From: Sipunculus nudus
Lineage: Eukaryota > Annelida > Sipuncula > Golfingiida > Sipunculidae
DNA: 64,000 nt
Direction of reading: 5' to 3'
Assembly: GCA_026874595.1 (NCBI GenBank)
Contig: CM049313.1
Coordinates: forward strand, 51,697,659 to 51,761,658
The notes under the pieces were generated by a model. The model did no database searches. It had not been told where the DNA came from and saw only the letters and a program-made list of their open reading frames with translations. Below, piece by piece: positions 11,138 through 24,842 of this stretch. The translations under genes were made by a program, and so were the position numbers. Within the stretch, counting starts at the first letter, position 1. Every line of letters begins with the position of its first letter.

Positions 11138-11698
11138 CGTGATTAAGAAAATTCCTAAATGAAAAGAATTTTAAATATGTATGACCCAAATTTAAATTAA
11201 CACCCATATTAACAGAAAAAAAAACATTTTGTCTATGACAAAGACTAATACAAAAAGCCTAAAAGGCTAACAGGAATTGGAAAATTAATTTCTGCATTAA
11301 TATCTCCTAATATTATCAAAACATGATTTTTAAAACCTACCTTGCATATATATGGCAAAATATTAGCATAAAGTTACAGATTTACATCTAATATTTCTTT
11401 TTGACCTTAATGTAATTTCCAAGATCGTACACTCCATAGCCGATTCCCGATTATCGCTCAGTTGGGGGCGTCGGTGGCGCCTTCAACTTTTTGTTTGGCG
11501 ATTGAAAAAAAATCTAGTGCTTGTTTTCTGTTGTTCGATAACGGTCTCGTTTTTATTTAAACGAGACCATGGGTTTTTGAAAACAGAAATCAAATAGAGA
11601 AGATTAAAGAGTAATCTCGAAGGACACGATGAACTATCTATCATAGTTAACCAGCTTCACTGACACGCGTCGTTGTTTATATTGTTAAGGTCACTCAC
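11138..11698. other. intron 1 of gene C, right part; nothing recognised
   Basis: No gene recognised. It contains one GGTGGCGCC word at 11473-11481 and an imperfect inverted repeat around 11534-11570 (GGTCTCGTTTTTATTTAA / TTTAAACGAGACC). Confidence 0.45.
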
Positions 11699-11819
11699 CA
11701 GCAAACAGCATGAGTAACAGTAACAGCGGAGGCAGGAAGACTTCTGCAGCAGACGCGTGTTCAGCTGGAGTGCTGTTTCTGGAGCAGAACTCTCCTGTTA
11801 ACGTTAGCAGGCCTGCCAT
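11699..11819 (-). CDS. gene C exon 1, start codon and first membrane segment
   Basis: Starts at ATG 11819-11817, with an in-frame TGA two codons upstream supporting this start. It encodes MAGLLTLTGEFCSRNSTPAE, then a hydrophobic run beginning AEVFLPPLLLLLMLFAG. The donor TTTGCTG|GTGAGT falls at 11699/11698 in phase 1. The counterpart in gene B exon 1 (AEIFVSPLLLMVTLLSG) ends at the same phase with the same kind of donor, which makes homology of the two first exons convincing. An N-S-T sequon precedes the membrane segment, so the N terminus may face outward. Confidence 0.78.
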
Positions 11820-14800
11820 ACCTCAGTAAATCCAAGTTGGTTCTCCTTCACGAATATAAACCGCTTAGCGTCCCGGCTTACAGAGAAGAGAGAGAGAAAA
11901 AAAAATGAATAAAAAATTGAACTTTTATTAGAGTCGTTTACTTGTACGCCTTCCCGTAGACATTGGTAGCTCCGACTTCCTATGTTCTATAAGACGTAGA
12001 TTTAATCTTTAGGTAATTGTTTTTGGTTGATACTAAAAGCTCAGCAATCGTTTTCTCCGACAGTGCGCCTTACCTGTTCAGTGTAAACAGTCATTGGAAT
12101 CAGACCGACCTACAATATGCTTACTATTATAATCAATACAACTTGCGGACAGCTTGGGGTGTTTCGGTACTAGTTTCTAATGGATTCATGCCACCCGTAA
12201 GGCTGTATTGAGAAAAGGTATTTACAGCTTGGAGATGTGCAAAGACGGTGTTTGTTTCTATTGTCCAACACGTCGAATCTAAATGAATGGCGACTCAACG
12301 ATCACACGGGCTCGGAGCAAAGTCGATCGTACTTTATGATTAGCCCGTTTCCTGACAAGTAATGACTCTTCCACAGGAAGACAATCATTTGAAAGCTTTC
12401 GTAGATAGAGATCGTAATAGGTAAATATATTAGACAAAGTGAGAAAGTTAAAATACCTTGGCTTTGGTAATGATCAAAAGGCAAATCACAATGTTTTACT
12501 GAAGAACAAGGCCGCACCGTCAGCTCTCTGAAAAAGGATCATCATGTAAACCAGCTAAATACAAAAGCTATTCTTATCCCTGACATAAAGACCGTTGCTA
12601 GCAGTTAAATATCAGCTGTGACAGTCGTGACAGCGTGATAGGTTAGATCGTGGTCCCCTAGTCTATATATGTACATAAAACATCCTTGTTTTCCCCTTGA
12701 CTGCTGCCGCACCTCTCAGTTTTAAATTCATACCTTATAAGTAAATAAAATATGTATTTCTATGACCTGTGTACGGAAATTAATGGTCAATCCTATTCCC
12801 ATCTTTCCCGGATAATGTACCACTCTTTTTGGAGATAATATTGATGTTGACCATTGAAGGAATAATAGAGCACACTGGCCATAAGTCTTGTAATGCAAGC
12901 TTTAATACAAATTAATTGAGAAGTGCATGATAGAGGGAGAAATATTACAATAATCTGATTAGAGTACTGCAGCTCAAGCACAACAACGACTCGTCAGAGC
13001 TCACATATAGTTACGCTCCATAAGCAGCTGATACGTTATGCTCAACTATTCGCTACACCACCCGTTGCAATAAAACCGCAGTTGCCGGTCAGGTTTGGCC
13101 ACCCGGCAGTGCTGTCTCTGTGGAACAGCGTAATATTTAACCAAACAAACTGCAGTTATCACCAGCACAGTCGGATGTTCTTCGATGTATCGGTCACTTT
13201 GCACTGCGGGGGAAAGCGCTTGGCAGCACAGACTTCCCCGCTGGAATACACACGTTGCAGTCGTCAACTTTCAACACAGTCTCTATATTGAATTGCTGGT
13301 GTGACCTGAGGTCACTTATATCCCCCAATGTATCCATATTTCTTTCATGCAGTGCTAAACGCGTTTGCCACGGGCACAGCCGTGTTTGTTTAAACGCAGA
13401 GCCAATCAGATTTTACTTTATCCAGCGTAAACTGACTGGGTGTTGAAAAACCTAAAAATCCTGCTTTTTCTCACAGCGTGTGAGTGGAGGGTCACCAGGA
13501 GGTCACGCGCTGTGTTCAGAGCGTAACATACATTCTTCTGGGAACAGGATAGACATCTACACGAGTTCAAGATTCCTGAGTCATATGAAAATATTAAAAT
13601 CACGGCAAAATATAAAGGAGAAACAAGTTAGGGTGGTGACCAATTAGTTTTATATGCAAAATACATTTTAAATGCTTGTTTGGACTTCCAAGAGACATCT
13701 TTATATTATGCAAATATTGAGTGTAGACATATTGCTCATGAAAACGCAAACAATATACTTTTTAATTGCTATTAATTCGACATGCAGTTTGTTTATAAAT
13801 CGGTTATGATGCTTTGGTATTAAATATCTTACATATCTCTGTGTTTAGCTTGTCCAGCTTTAAGCTCAAATATTGTGCCTGTCAGGGATGCTGTTTTACA
13901 AAGTGATTACATGACTGAATAAACAAAGGCTTACATTTAAAATAGAAATTGCACGAAAACCTACCATTACTCCGCCTTAATCACATCAGGTTTTAATTTA
14001 GCTTGGAAGATATTAACGACGAGAATTGCAAATCAACCTCAAAATAAAAAAAAAAGGTTCTCACTAATACCGATTATTTTTGTAATGGCTTACTTTATTA
14101 TTTTTTTTAACTTTCTTTACATGCTTCTTATTTATTGTAACGGCTTACTTTATTATTCTCTTTTAACTTTCTTTACATGCTTCTTCATAAGTAGACCCTA
14201 TAATTTCTTCTTAACCTTCGTTGGATAAATATGTTTATAAACTATTAAATCACCTTACCTGGTTAGCAAGCGCTCTTGACGAAAATTGACATTCATCCAG
14301 GACCTTAATTCCATTGTCGTGATCAACACTTTTACGAAAGGTAACGTGTTATTCTGAAGAAATTAGTGCACATATTGACTGTAACCGGAAGTAATTTGTG
14401 TGCTCTTGTTCGTTATCGAATTAGATTCAATTCTATCGCAACAAACACGGCATTGTCATCGACTATAATATTGTACGGTACTATTGACTGTACTCTCTAT
14501 GTGCCCTTATCCCTTATTGGTTCTATCAGAAAACAATAGTGAACCAGTATACGTATCTATAAAATACAAGGCCATCAGAGCTACGACGCAAGTTTATAAT
14601 AGAGATTTAGCTTTTTGTATAGTGACAAATGACTTAAGAAAAGGCCTGATATTTTTATTTCCGAATGATTACTCCTAAACGAAAGGCACATTATATATTT
14701 TGATCGTGCTGCAACTGTGAATTTTTGGGGACACGTGGAAAATATGCGGTAAACAAAACGCTAGCAAAGGAGTTGTCTTGAAAACATCATTTAGTCGAAT

Positions 14801-17107
14801 ATTGAGAATGACCATCATAAATCACAGCTTAATTACATATGTATAAACTAATCTTGAAACAATCGAGTACATTAAGAGTATCTTAAGGTACTTGGAAAAC
14901 CATTCAGTTTGATAAATTACACATGAGTGTTTAATTACATATGCTATCGGACAGCACGTTTACCTAGAGAAGGAGTCGCTTAGTGGTCCATTGAGGGCCT
15001 GTATATATATAAATGAAATTACAACATACGGATGACTGGGTTTGCCAAAAACGCTTACTAATAATTATGAAAATATTTAATTTTAGAATCAATTATAAGA
15101 TTTAAAACATATCATCATGCATACATACAAAAATTTCTGATGCTTTAAGGCATTTGAAAATAATTTTTTTTGCTGAAAGATTTTTTAGTGATTCATAGAA
15201 GAAAAGCAGCTTCCGTAAAAATAATGACCTTCATAAGTTGCCTGTTACATAGAATAGTAAGATAAATTTAACATTCACGTCCCAAGTAATCTTGTTATTA
15301 ATTTTGCTCCTGCAGAAGATTAATAATGGCACTCCTGAGAACCTGGTGTTTGAACTATGATAACGATAACTAATACAATATTAGACTTTTTCCAAAAGGC
15401 AATCAATGAATGCTTCACAAAACTGGAACTGCTATAGTAATAAAGCAATGACTCCTTAAGGCGCCGACACAAGACGCCACTATAGCTTCAGCTGTCGAAG
15501 CAACACAAACACTCCCAACACCAACTCTCCATTGATTTTACCTATGGTGACATCAAATGTTCCATATCATAGAAGAAGGAATCTAAATCGTTAAATAGAC
15601 CACATTAATTGAACCGGCATACGGAATATACTGATGTTGACCTGTTCTTAAATATAGTTTTTTTTAATATTTAAATTTTTGAATATGAGAACTATGTGAT
15701 TAATAAGAATCGTAGGCGATCCCCAACCCGAAACAGGCACACAAACGTACCCTGGGCCATGACCTTATATAAACTTGTATTAATACTTATATATCTTGCT
15801 TAGTTATTCAAGTGACAACCTTGAATTTGTAGTTGTTGAAAGTTAGTAATGGTTTGTTTTACTGCAATGTCTGTTCAAGTTAATTTTCTTGGTATCGTAT
15901 TTCTGTAATATATTGGTAACATTTCACTACGCCAAAATAACAGAATAACCGGTAAGTTAATAAAAAAATATAGAGCATATAAAGCAGAGCTTTTTAACGT
16001 ATGTCCCTATGATAATAATTATATTTCTCATTCCTTCGTTGAAAAATATACTATGAGCAATTTGGTTACCATGTTGAGATAAAGTATAGGCAAGAATAAT
16101 ATAATTAATAATTTACCGTCAGCGCCACACGGCAGACCCTAGGTCTACCAAAATGGTCACCCACCTGGTTGGTGTGTCACGTGATCGTACTTCGCAAACC
16201 TTCCCATCACCTCGTCACTAAGAGCAAGAACTTGTCGAAACCTCTCAACGACATAATCAGTTCCGTCATCAAACACCATCAATAATCTCTGTTTCTGGTC
16301 CTATCACTTTGATCTTACTGAAGTACTAGCAGTGACCCCGAACTGCGTCAGCGATTCCAGCACTCATCCAAGCTAGGGACCGACGTGAAACCAGAATCAG
16401 CCATTCATGTTATTGCTGACACTTCCAGTAAGTGGTACACGATATCTCCACCAATTTGCATGGATATGAAGGCCTATTATTAGAAGGATATGACGTCATA
16501 GCTTTAAGCTTAAGTGACCTGACAAGCCCATCATTCAACTAGGATAGATTCACATTTTTGTGCAAGTCTTACAATCGGGGAAACACATCGGAACTTGATG
16601 TATGACCCTACTATTGTTTCCATTTTGAACATATTTCGCAATATGGATATACCATATACACAATGGCCATCAGAGGATTTTATTTTGCGTATCTTTTTTT
16701 AAATGTGTATAATTAAATTTTATCAACAACCAGTCTCTTAAAGAACTGAAAATCAATCGTAAAAACGCACAGATGTAAAAAAAAATATATCAACCAGATT
16801 AGTTTTTTGATATAACATATCATGTCTTTAACATAGCCCAGTTCTATCACCGAATAACCTGAAATGCGTGGAAGTAAAAAAAAATCCATTCAAATAGAAT
16901 AATAAGAAATAATTATGAAAATGACATAATTATATAATACTTATAAAAGGAATTCGGTCCACCTTTGTTCGCAATTTTCTCTGAAACCGCGTATTGTATA
17001 ATACTGTGCCATGCCTCAGTTTAAAGGTTATTGTTCCCTCAGTGACATGGCTGATATTAGAATAAATAATCTTTAAAGTACACATCATTTTGAGTCATAT
17101 TTTGCAG
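11820..17107. other. upstream flank of gene C; no gene recognised
   Basis: Should contain the gene C promoter and any 5' untranslated exons, but I cannot place them. A pyrimidine-rich stretch followed by AG near 11875 on the minus strand could be an acceptor for a leader exon. The region 13.0-13.6 kb is less AT-rich than its surroundings. A GC-richer patch at 16.12-16.45 kb has short broken frames on the plus strand and may be an old retroelement remnant; I could not identify it. Confidence 0.4.
14082..14191 (+). repeat. two-unit tandem repeat, 55-bp period
   Basis: GTAATGGCTTACTTTATTAT...CTTTCTTTACATGCTTCTT is followed at once by a second copy starting GTAACGGCTTAC at 14137. The copies differ at only a few positions, so the duplication is recent. 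Confidence 0.85.
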
Positions 17108-17680
17108 TGTTACGGAACCTAATATCCACAGATCACATATGGTGATGAACATTAATTTTGTCAAGGAGATAAAAAAATCAGATACTGTAACACTAGGCAG
17201 CGTGAAATGTCTAGGGGAATAAATAAAGAAGTCAGTGTTTTTTTTTTGTTAACAAATAACTATAATTTATTCTTAAAACAACCCTAAGATTACATTACAA
17301 TCACACAGTAAAATAAACAAAGTGCACAGTACCTGGTTACCAGCACTGTCACAGCGATAAGTCCTTTAAAATGTATAAGCCGGACGAACAGTTCACACAA
17401 ATTCTCTCGGAGAATAATAGTCAATGTTAAGCTCCTGTAACAATCCCGATAGTTAACTGAAGACCAAATAAGATTCGTCACAAATCCAGAAGAAAATCTG
17501 GAGAAAATCAATAATTGTCGCACTTATCGGAATAGGTCCCACAAACTGACATACACGCTTCTGTGTCCGCTGGAATATTCTCTCACCTCGCTCTCGGCTT
17601 TAAAACACAGCATCTTTATATAACTTTTCACCTCAAGCCGAGAATTTTCCATGTCTACAACAATCTAAAGAACCTAATAT
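17108..17680 (-). mobile_element. solo LTR of the TGTTACGGAACC family
   Basis: About 573 bp. Read on the minus strand it starts TATTAGGTTCTTTAG and ends ATTAGGTTCCGTAACA. Inside are a TATATAAAG box (17622-17614) and an AATAAA signal (17271-17266), in the order expected for an LTR. Related copies are at 5803 (opposite strand, truncated), 26278 and 63586. No internal gag-pol region adjoins it. The superfamily is not determined; Gypsy-like is only a guess. Confidence 0.75.
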
Positions 17681-20600
17681 AATAAACATGCCCAAAGAAC
17701 ATACTAAAACAAAGAACACTGTATCTACACGCCAGGGTTCAACCGTGAGCCGGCCCGGCCCGGCCAGGTGAGAAAACCCCAGTCTAGAGAGAAAGAGAGT
17801 TCAACCAGTACGGATTAAACTAGGAGTGCAACACGCGAAGCGAGCCCGCTACAACACGAGTTACGCCCGTGTCACACGATAAAAAGGGCACCTGTAACAA
17901 CGGCAGCTAGCACCGAAAACAGCCAAACTGCCTTCGGCAAAGACTGGATTTTCTTTGTGGTCACCTCAAACCCAGAAATAAGCCGATTTCAGGACTACTA
18001 TGCCTATGAATAACCTTGCTTTCAGTGACGGATTGATGCATGTTTGGGCTGACATTTGACAAAGGCTCTGACCAAAGGTGTGTGGTCAGTAAATGTGAAA
18101 AAACACATGCTTAACGAAAAGGAAGGGTTCAACCCAGGAGGATTAATGACAAAACCAAATACAAGGTCCCCATTTCCGAAAAAGGTTGGGGTAGGGGGCG
18201 AACGTTCCAGGCCTCAAAATTGGTCTGTTACGGTTGAAAAAGGTTGCAGCTGAAAAGGGGGGCCGACCCCCTGGACTCCCCTTGGGTCCGCTTCTGCTAC
18301 TAACGAGGTATATATATTTTCGTTTCTCTCTTCAGGAAAAGTTTCCTTACCTTAAAACTTACATTTCATTCTTCTTTCACGTCTTCCTAATCCGATCAAA
18401 TTAGAGGTTAAGCTATCTTGAATTGATGTCTGTACTTTAAATGTCCAAAATAATTAGTAACCAGTCAAAGGTCATCGAAAACCGGAGGGCCCCCGCGTCC
18501 CATTCCAATCCGCAAATTTATGTAAAAATCACCACTGACTAGGTCTTCAAGGTCAACATGTGTGAATTCCTTATTACAGCGCAACAAAATGAATTTTACC
18601 AAACTATTTGTACATATCTTATTGAGACTGTAAACCACTGAAAATCTATATTTTCTTTTGAATGTTTGAATATAAAAGGATCCAAGAGTCCTGTCAATTA
18701 ACACATCTCCCGAACCCGGTAAAAAGCCCGATATATCGGGTTTATCAGCTAGTAACTGATAATTATCAAAATAGCACTGTGCCAACAATGACTACTCTTT
18801 ACAATTCAGGACATATTCACGGATCGTTTGGGTGATTTTGCGCGAAATGGATGCTACCTAGCGATCATACTGGATTCTTACGACTGGGAAACTTAAATGT
18901 GAAAATCTAGTCCTTATAAACCAATCTTCAAAAACAATTTTAGGGCGACTGTGCTCCCGAGATAAATTCAGGAAAATTTCACGAAGATAATGCCCGCATT
19001 TATTAGCGTACATCCTCCTGTTGGAACCAACCATCAAGAAACGATTTCGGAGATGGCCCATGTATGAGAGCCTGGCCAAGGACAGATAGATGAATGGACG
19101 GAAAGCGCACCTAAGGCGGGACATAATAAAATCAATAGAGTGATAATTATTATGTAAAATGCATAATTTCGTAGAACATAAATGCCTGTTGTTCGATATC
19201 ATAATCAGTGAGAGCTAGAACTGCAAATATGTTGCCCCTCCGCCCCGTGTTACCCTCCCCCACACCACTCTCGATCCTCAGAGCCTATAAACCAAAAGTC
19301 ATCACATTGTTCTCGATTCCACGCCCAGCAACCTAACAACAAAGGAACCAATTATAAACAAATAAAAACAAAACTTAAAATGTTCGATCATGATTTAATT
19401 ACAAAAAGATTGATTAAACATTATAGGCGTTTCATCTGTAGACTCTAGGAAGCATGCATGGGGAAATAACTCGACGGAGTCGGGTGGCGTATAGGGATGG
19501 GCAAGCAGTTCTATGCGGAAATGGGATAGACATCCACCTGTTTAGAGTTGTGCAACGTTTTGGGTCGATACATTCTTATTATACAATAACCTTAAACGTG
19601 ATCACCATCGTGGTTTGCAGGTTCATGTAACTTTGCTCCCCAGGTGTTTTCTTTTCCGATCAAATATACTCAGTAATGCTAACAAACACTTGTTTCAGAA
19701 TGTCCACAAGGGCATCGAGTGTCAAAGCTTTTACATTCTAAGGTAAATATACTGATGGGGAACTGTCATTTATTTCTCACATTATGAGTGCGTGACTCAG
19801 ATATACAATTACAAAATCAAGAAATCGATTAGGAGCTTGGCCATTACCATAAATAATGACTTGACCGGATTATGTGGCTTATGTGTAGTGCATAGAACTC
19901 AAAGCCTGGAGATCGCCGTCGGTCATTTCTTGAAGTTTATATTATGAATACTTATTGTCTTAATCACCCAACGATATTACATTTGTTCAAAAAGAATATT
20001 TCCCTATGTCACTAGGAAATCCTTATATTATTAAGGGGACATGTCCACACACCATGTATTTTAAATAAACATGGAAACTTGCATCGGTGGCGCCAAATAT
20101 AAACTAAGCGGGCACGCCACCTGGTGGCCGTACCGCGCATCTTCACAAATCAATATTTTTCAAGACGATGTTACTTCCATGGTTTTTCTTTCATGGACTG
20201 TGTTTAATCAAATACTGAATCTTATGAAGCAGGCTAATGGAAGATAGAAAGTCCGTGTGCCCGATGGTTTAGCTGCATGGGAACCTGTTGCACATATTAT
20301 TGAAACTGAATATGCATCTTTTTAAGACTTATCTAAGCTAAGGGGCCACGTTCTAGCTTGGTGCGATACATTCTTATTATACAAAAGCATGTAGTGGCTT
20401 TTAGTGCAACTGAACACATTGTGTTCGATCGCCGATCACCACATTAGCACGTGACAGTCACGAAGAATAAGCAGTGGGTTGTGTTAGTTTTAGCTAACCA
20501 TGGCCCTTTAAAGTAAACAAACAGTTTCTTTAGAAGGTGTTTCATGCTACGAAAAGGATAGATTCGCTTATTTAAGAATCAAGGAATCATTGATCACAAT

Positions 20601-22185
20601 GCCAAAGTTACCAGACCACAGTTCATCTAAATATAAAAAAAAGATCTTACAATTGAAAATGGCCCAACTCAAACTGGTACCTATACATAATATTTGGCAG
20701 CTGATTAGTGTGTAATCCATTTATTGTTGAAAGTTTTCATTCTATAAGGTGTTTCTTTTCAATTTAAATATCTCCCATCCACATTTGAAGGATAAGGTTA
20801 TCACATCTGTCAACTTCGAATTGTATTGTGAGTATAACAAAAAGTGTTCCAGCTATTATTATTTTAATAACATATTTCTTTCTTGAACGGATCAGATTAG
20901 ATTTCATTTGGTGCCTATATTAAAGGTAAGTAACATTTTTTTCCATTGCTGACGTTGTTTTGGAACATCTACCCTGTCGCATCAGCGAAATAATTAAAGC
21001 AAAAATATTTACCTTGTTGCACAGAAAAATAATACTCTTATAAGGGTAATAAAATAAATGAACATGGATTGAACAGCATTAACACAAATTCATACTGATA
21101 TGAAAGTTTCGTGCAAACCAGGCAGCTACTGGCTTAAACGTGTCAGCCCACGCTGACAGCTCTGTCGTGAACAATAAAATCTCACTTAGATGTACAACCT
21201 TGCATTTGATGAAAAAGGTACATTCTGTAGAACTCTATTCATACATATTAAATTAATTTGACAAATGTACACACATTAATCATTTGATTCATGGACTTCG
21301 ATAATAGCACACACTTTTCTCTTGATGGGACCAGGACACATTTCCCGCTTCCTTCTAACTCAATATAATTAAGTGTTTTGATTCTTTAATGACAATGTCC
21401 GACGTAGTAGCCTATACGTTTATCATTTATTCGATAATCCCTCTTTGTATTGAGATATTTATGGAGCTGTACCTCGGATATATTTTATTTATCCTTCCAG
21501 TCTAATGATGAATATAAACGATCTTCCCATTTACCAAATCATTACTCAATGTCTCAGAATCGTCCTTTATCGCATAATCAATATGCATCCTTTGTATTGT
21601 AACATCATTTCGATCAAAACACTCATTCATTATTTCGAATCGCTGATACGTTTAAGTGGCATGTGCATGAAAAAAAAAACACAACAAAAGCACAACCCAC
21701 GCAGTCGCAGACATTAGAGACGGTAAAATATGATCAATATTGCCCATCCTAGGAAACTTGTTTGTGGATTATTTGAAATCCGGTGACTGTCGTATTTTGA
21801 CATGTCGTAACATGTCGTATTTTGCAAAAAATTTTTTGACTGAATGTTATCAGTATGTACACCGTCACAAATCAGACAAAATCTTCGTATATATACGCGG
21901 ATTCAGATTCGATATAACAGGATGCCATGGAAGCTTACGGTGAAAGGCAGTATTAAACAATATAATATCTCGTATATTATAATATCTCGTTCATAAAATA
22001 TATATAATTATTAGCTGTCATATCACATTTATGAAATGAATGTAATGTCAATACCGTCAGTGATGGTTATAATAAAATTTAATTTTAAGTTTGTTGTCTG
22101 TTATTGTTAACAAGTATCTAGATAATACAACAATCACTGAGATCACAACATATTAAATATTCCTAAAAGTCCGTTTAAAATGTTG
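17681..22185. other. between genes B and C; no gene recognised
   Basis: Between 17.72 and 18.30 kb is a GC-rich patch (GGCCCGGCCCGGCC; 'ggccgaccccctggactccccttgg') that looks like repeat material. Open frames at 18465-18788 and 18858-19202 (minus) are over 100 codons but have no family features. A 21-bp word CGATACATTCTTATTATACAA occurs at 19566 and 20364. Confidence 0.4.
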
Positions 22186-22197
22186 TTTATTTTTATT
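22186..22197 (-). terminator. candidate polyadenylation signals of gene B
   Basis: Two AATAAA hexamers on the minus strand (22197-22192 and 22191-22186), 72-83 nt past the gene B stop codon. The local AT richness makes chance hexamers common, so this is only plausible. Confidence 0.45.
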
Positions 22198-22268
22198 ATA
22201 TTTAAAAAATTTATATACAACACCCATAGAATATAGTTCAGTCATATATTATTAATTATTTAATATGT

Positions 22269-22542
22269 TCATGCTTTGACTTCTTTTGTGTTGGACATAA
22301 TGTTTTCGATATGTGCCTCATTGTAGAGTATTTCAAGGCGTTTGATCATGTCAGGTAACACCCGGATATCGAGTCTGAAGAACCCGTCGAACGGCGTGTC
22401 CAGGTCGGAGAGGACGAAGCAGAGCATACTGATGGAGAATAAGGTCAGCTGCGTCATGGCCACGTGCAGCTTGGGTGACTCAGCGTCCACTAGCATTATC
22501 CCGAACAGACAGAAAGCGCCCAACATCTCCAGGAAAATCCAC
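22269..22542 (-). CDS. gene B exon 4, C-terminal membrane pair and tail
   Basis: The acceptor CTTTTGTTCCAG|G is at 22543/22542; the G completes AAG after the AA of exon 3. It encodes WIFLEMLGAFCLFGIMLV (membrane), a short polar turn, a second membrane segment, then SDLDTPFDGFFRLDIRVLPD and a helical tail ending NTKEVKA and TGA at 22271-22269. The last exon of gene A has the same start phase and about half its residues identical. The D-[ST]-P-F-x-G-F-F stretch is the family signature. Confidence 0.9.
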
Positions 22543-22708
22543 CTGGAACAAAAGCAGAAGGAATTCAGGTTCATGTTCCTGTATGTATATATTATTGTAG
22601 TCTGTTTCCAGCACCCATGACCTATAAAAAGAATTCATCACTCTCTGGTATTGGATTTCTTCTCGCTTGGCTTTATACATACTACTGAACAGAGGAAACA
22701 AAGTCAAT

Positions 22709-23050
22709 AAGGCCAAAATAAAAAAAAAGTATGGTTCTCAGGCACTTTTTTCAGAAATCAATGCGGGCGGGCGATTTTTTTATTCTTTATTTTTTGGTAT
22801 GTTTCGATGAAAATGTCAAATAATAAGGAAATAGCATGATAATAACAAAATATTTTTTTGGCTAAACAAGTAAAACCACTAAATGACAAAGGAAATTGTA
22901 TGATTTTATCTCCTTGAAAGAAATGTCCGAGCGGCTGCAGCTCAAAATTGGTACGTTTTTATTGAAAATCAAAATAAAAATTGTTGATGCGGGGGATTAA
23001 AATTGATGCGGGCGGTGCCTGAGAACCATACCTTTTATTTTTTTAGGCCT
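22709..23050. mobile_element. MITE-like element with GTATGGTTCTCAGGCAC ends
   Basis: About 340 bp with terminal inverted repeats: left 'ggccaaaataaaaaaaaagt' then ATGGTTCTCAGGCAC; right GTGCCTGAGAACCATAC then 'cttttatttttttaggcc'. Both arms carry ATGCGGGCGG next to the repeat. A second copy lacking its left end is at 26925-27232. It sits in intron 3 of gene B, 170 bp upstream of the exon 4 acceptor. Confidence 0.75.
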
Positions 23051-23807
23051 AAACGTATTCCCATATCTCACATCCGTCATTCAAGCAGGATTGATTTATT
23101 AACTGTAAGTTTAGGAAGGGTCACACTGCATCGAAACTCGGTAGGGATCAGTGAAACATGTGATTGGATAAAGCATTATAAAAAGCAGTCGAGGCGTATG
23201 TTGCCTGTTGTATATTTGCTGTGATTCATTCAAGGCAAACGATCACCTAAAGTGAACACGTGCTTGTTTTGACCTTCAGCCCACTCCGGCACGTAGGCGT
23301 TGTAGTAATCTGAATCTAGGTTTTATATCAAATCAATCAAGCTTGTTCACGAGATTGTATGCCGAATAATCCAAAGGAAATCTCTTTGAGTACTCAAACT
23401 TTATAGATTTAAGGAACTTTTTATGTTGAATATTCCAATTAGTAAATTCGTGTCTATCCATGCGTTCTACCATGCTTTAACCAAGTACAAAAGCACTAGA
23501 ATAAATGTTTGCATCCATGAATTTTTAATCCTGAAATCACTCTTACCTGTTCTCGGAACGTTACCTGAATACTTGAACTTCGTTTATGTTTCACAAAGAA
23601 TTAATTGGGGGCATTTGTTGTCATCAGTTAATCCACATTTATTTAACCACCCATTACTTATTAGTGTTTTTGTAATACTCTTTATGGTATTTCTTGTAAT
23701 ATCTTATCTCTTGTGTTATCTCACATTAGGCTTCTGTATCTAACATATTATATGCTCTTGCATATTATTGTTTTGACTTATTTTCCTCAAAATCAATTTT
23801 ATCTAAG

Positions 23808-23810
<3 letters not shown>
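23050..23810. other. intron 3 of gene B; no feature recognised
   Basis: No gene recognised. The plus-strand frame at 23423-23743 is hydrophobic but AT-driven and lies against the end of the decayed LINE on the other strand. Confidence 0.45.
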
Positions 23811-23811
<1 letters not shown>

Positions 23812-23854
<43 letters not shown>

Positions 23855-23868
23855 TATATTATATTAAG
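23812..23868. repeat. (AT)n with ATATT repeats
   Basis: A run of about 18 AT units followed by several TATAT/TATTA pentamers. Confidence 0.9.
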
Positions 23869-23899
23869 GTACTAAGTTCTGATATTATGTAAGCGCGTC

Positions 23900-24787
23900 T
23901 TCAACTTGTTTTGAACAAATGGTCTTGATCTGTGTATTGCTCCAATAATCTCTCCTGATTAGATCGCATGGTTGCTGTGATTCCCCGCCATAGAGTATAC
24001 AAAGGTGCTTTAGTGCTTTTCCGGTCTATATACAAAAAGGCGAGTATCATAAACATCAGATAAATACACTATCCTAACTGGAGCAGTGATTCATTATACA
24101 CAGTTTCTACTATAGTTATATTACTATTGTTCCATTTAGATATTGGATCTTGTAATTTATATACTCCCCTCCTCAGAATTTTTCTATAGAAGGTTGGTAT
24201 TTTATTCAAGGTTAAGTCGTCAAATTTACTCCACATTAATGAGGATAGTCCTCCACAAGAGGAACATATTTTGTAAACCATCTTAATCCAATTTTTCTAG
24301 CATAACACCTTTGGTGCATTAATAATGCATGGTATATTTATCATTTGTTGTCCACATTCTTCATAGATAAGGCATACAAATTATTCCACACTTTGGGGAT
24401 GTACAACAATTTAAAAATATACTGGAAAACAGAAAATCCTAGATTTTTTTTGGAAGCAGGATTCGTCCATTTAATGTTAATGTTCTATTTTTTTACATAT
24501 TTTAAGGTTTGTTTGGCCCTCTCTATCTTTCGTCTTACGTACTAAATCATATCATACCCCTCACGGGTTCTCATAATTCCTATTATCCTGTTATCCAGCT
24601 TCCCATCACAGGCTCGTCAGTTCAATATCTGTTTTTAACAAATCCACATTAATTATGTTGCTTCTTGACTGGCTTGTTATCTTGATGGTTCTACGAAATT
24701 TTCCATGTTTTACCTCTTTTTCACTGTCTAGATTATCACTACTGCAAATGACATAATTTTTATTGCTTTTACAAACAAATATACATG

Positions 24788-24842
<55 letters not shown>

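Larger units (their letters stand above)
3313..11819 (-). other. gene C, DUF4239-like membrane protein gene, 5' part (exons 1-3)
   Basis: Three exons join in frame: 11819-11699 (121 nt), 8298-8082 (217 nt) and 3517-3313 (205 nt), giving 543 nt or 181 residues before the gene leaves the window. Donors and acceptors are canonical GT/AG and phases agree (1, then 2, ending in phase 0). The product has a first membrane segment at about residues 29-46, a loop, then a membrane pair in exon 3. The C-terminal half seen in genes A and B must lie left of position 1. Similarity to gene B over exons 2-3 is clear (for example FYSDLDKAVLQSS against FITKFDKEVISSW, then ISMPALASL against IAFPAIVSL). Role unknown; the DUF4239 family call is inference from layout. 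Confidence 0.72.

Noticed and set aside
17290-17523. Minus-strand 77-codon frame (and similar ones at 26203-26639 and 63511-63786)
   Set aside because: These lie inside the LTR copies and only reflect the conserved LTR sequence.
18465-19202. Two minus-strand frames of more than 100 codons
   Set aside because: No membrane pattern, domain, splice context or similarity to anything else in the window; length alone is not enough.
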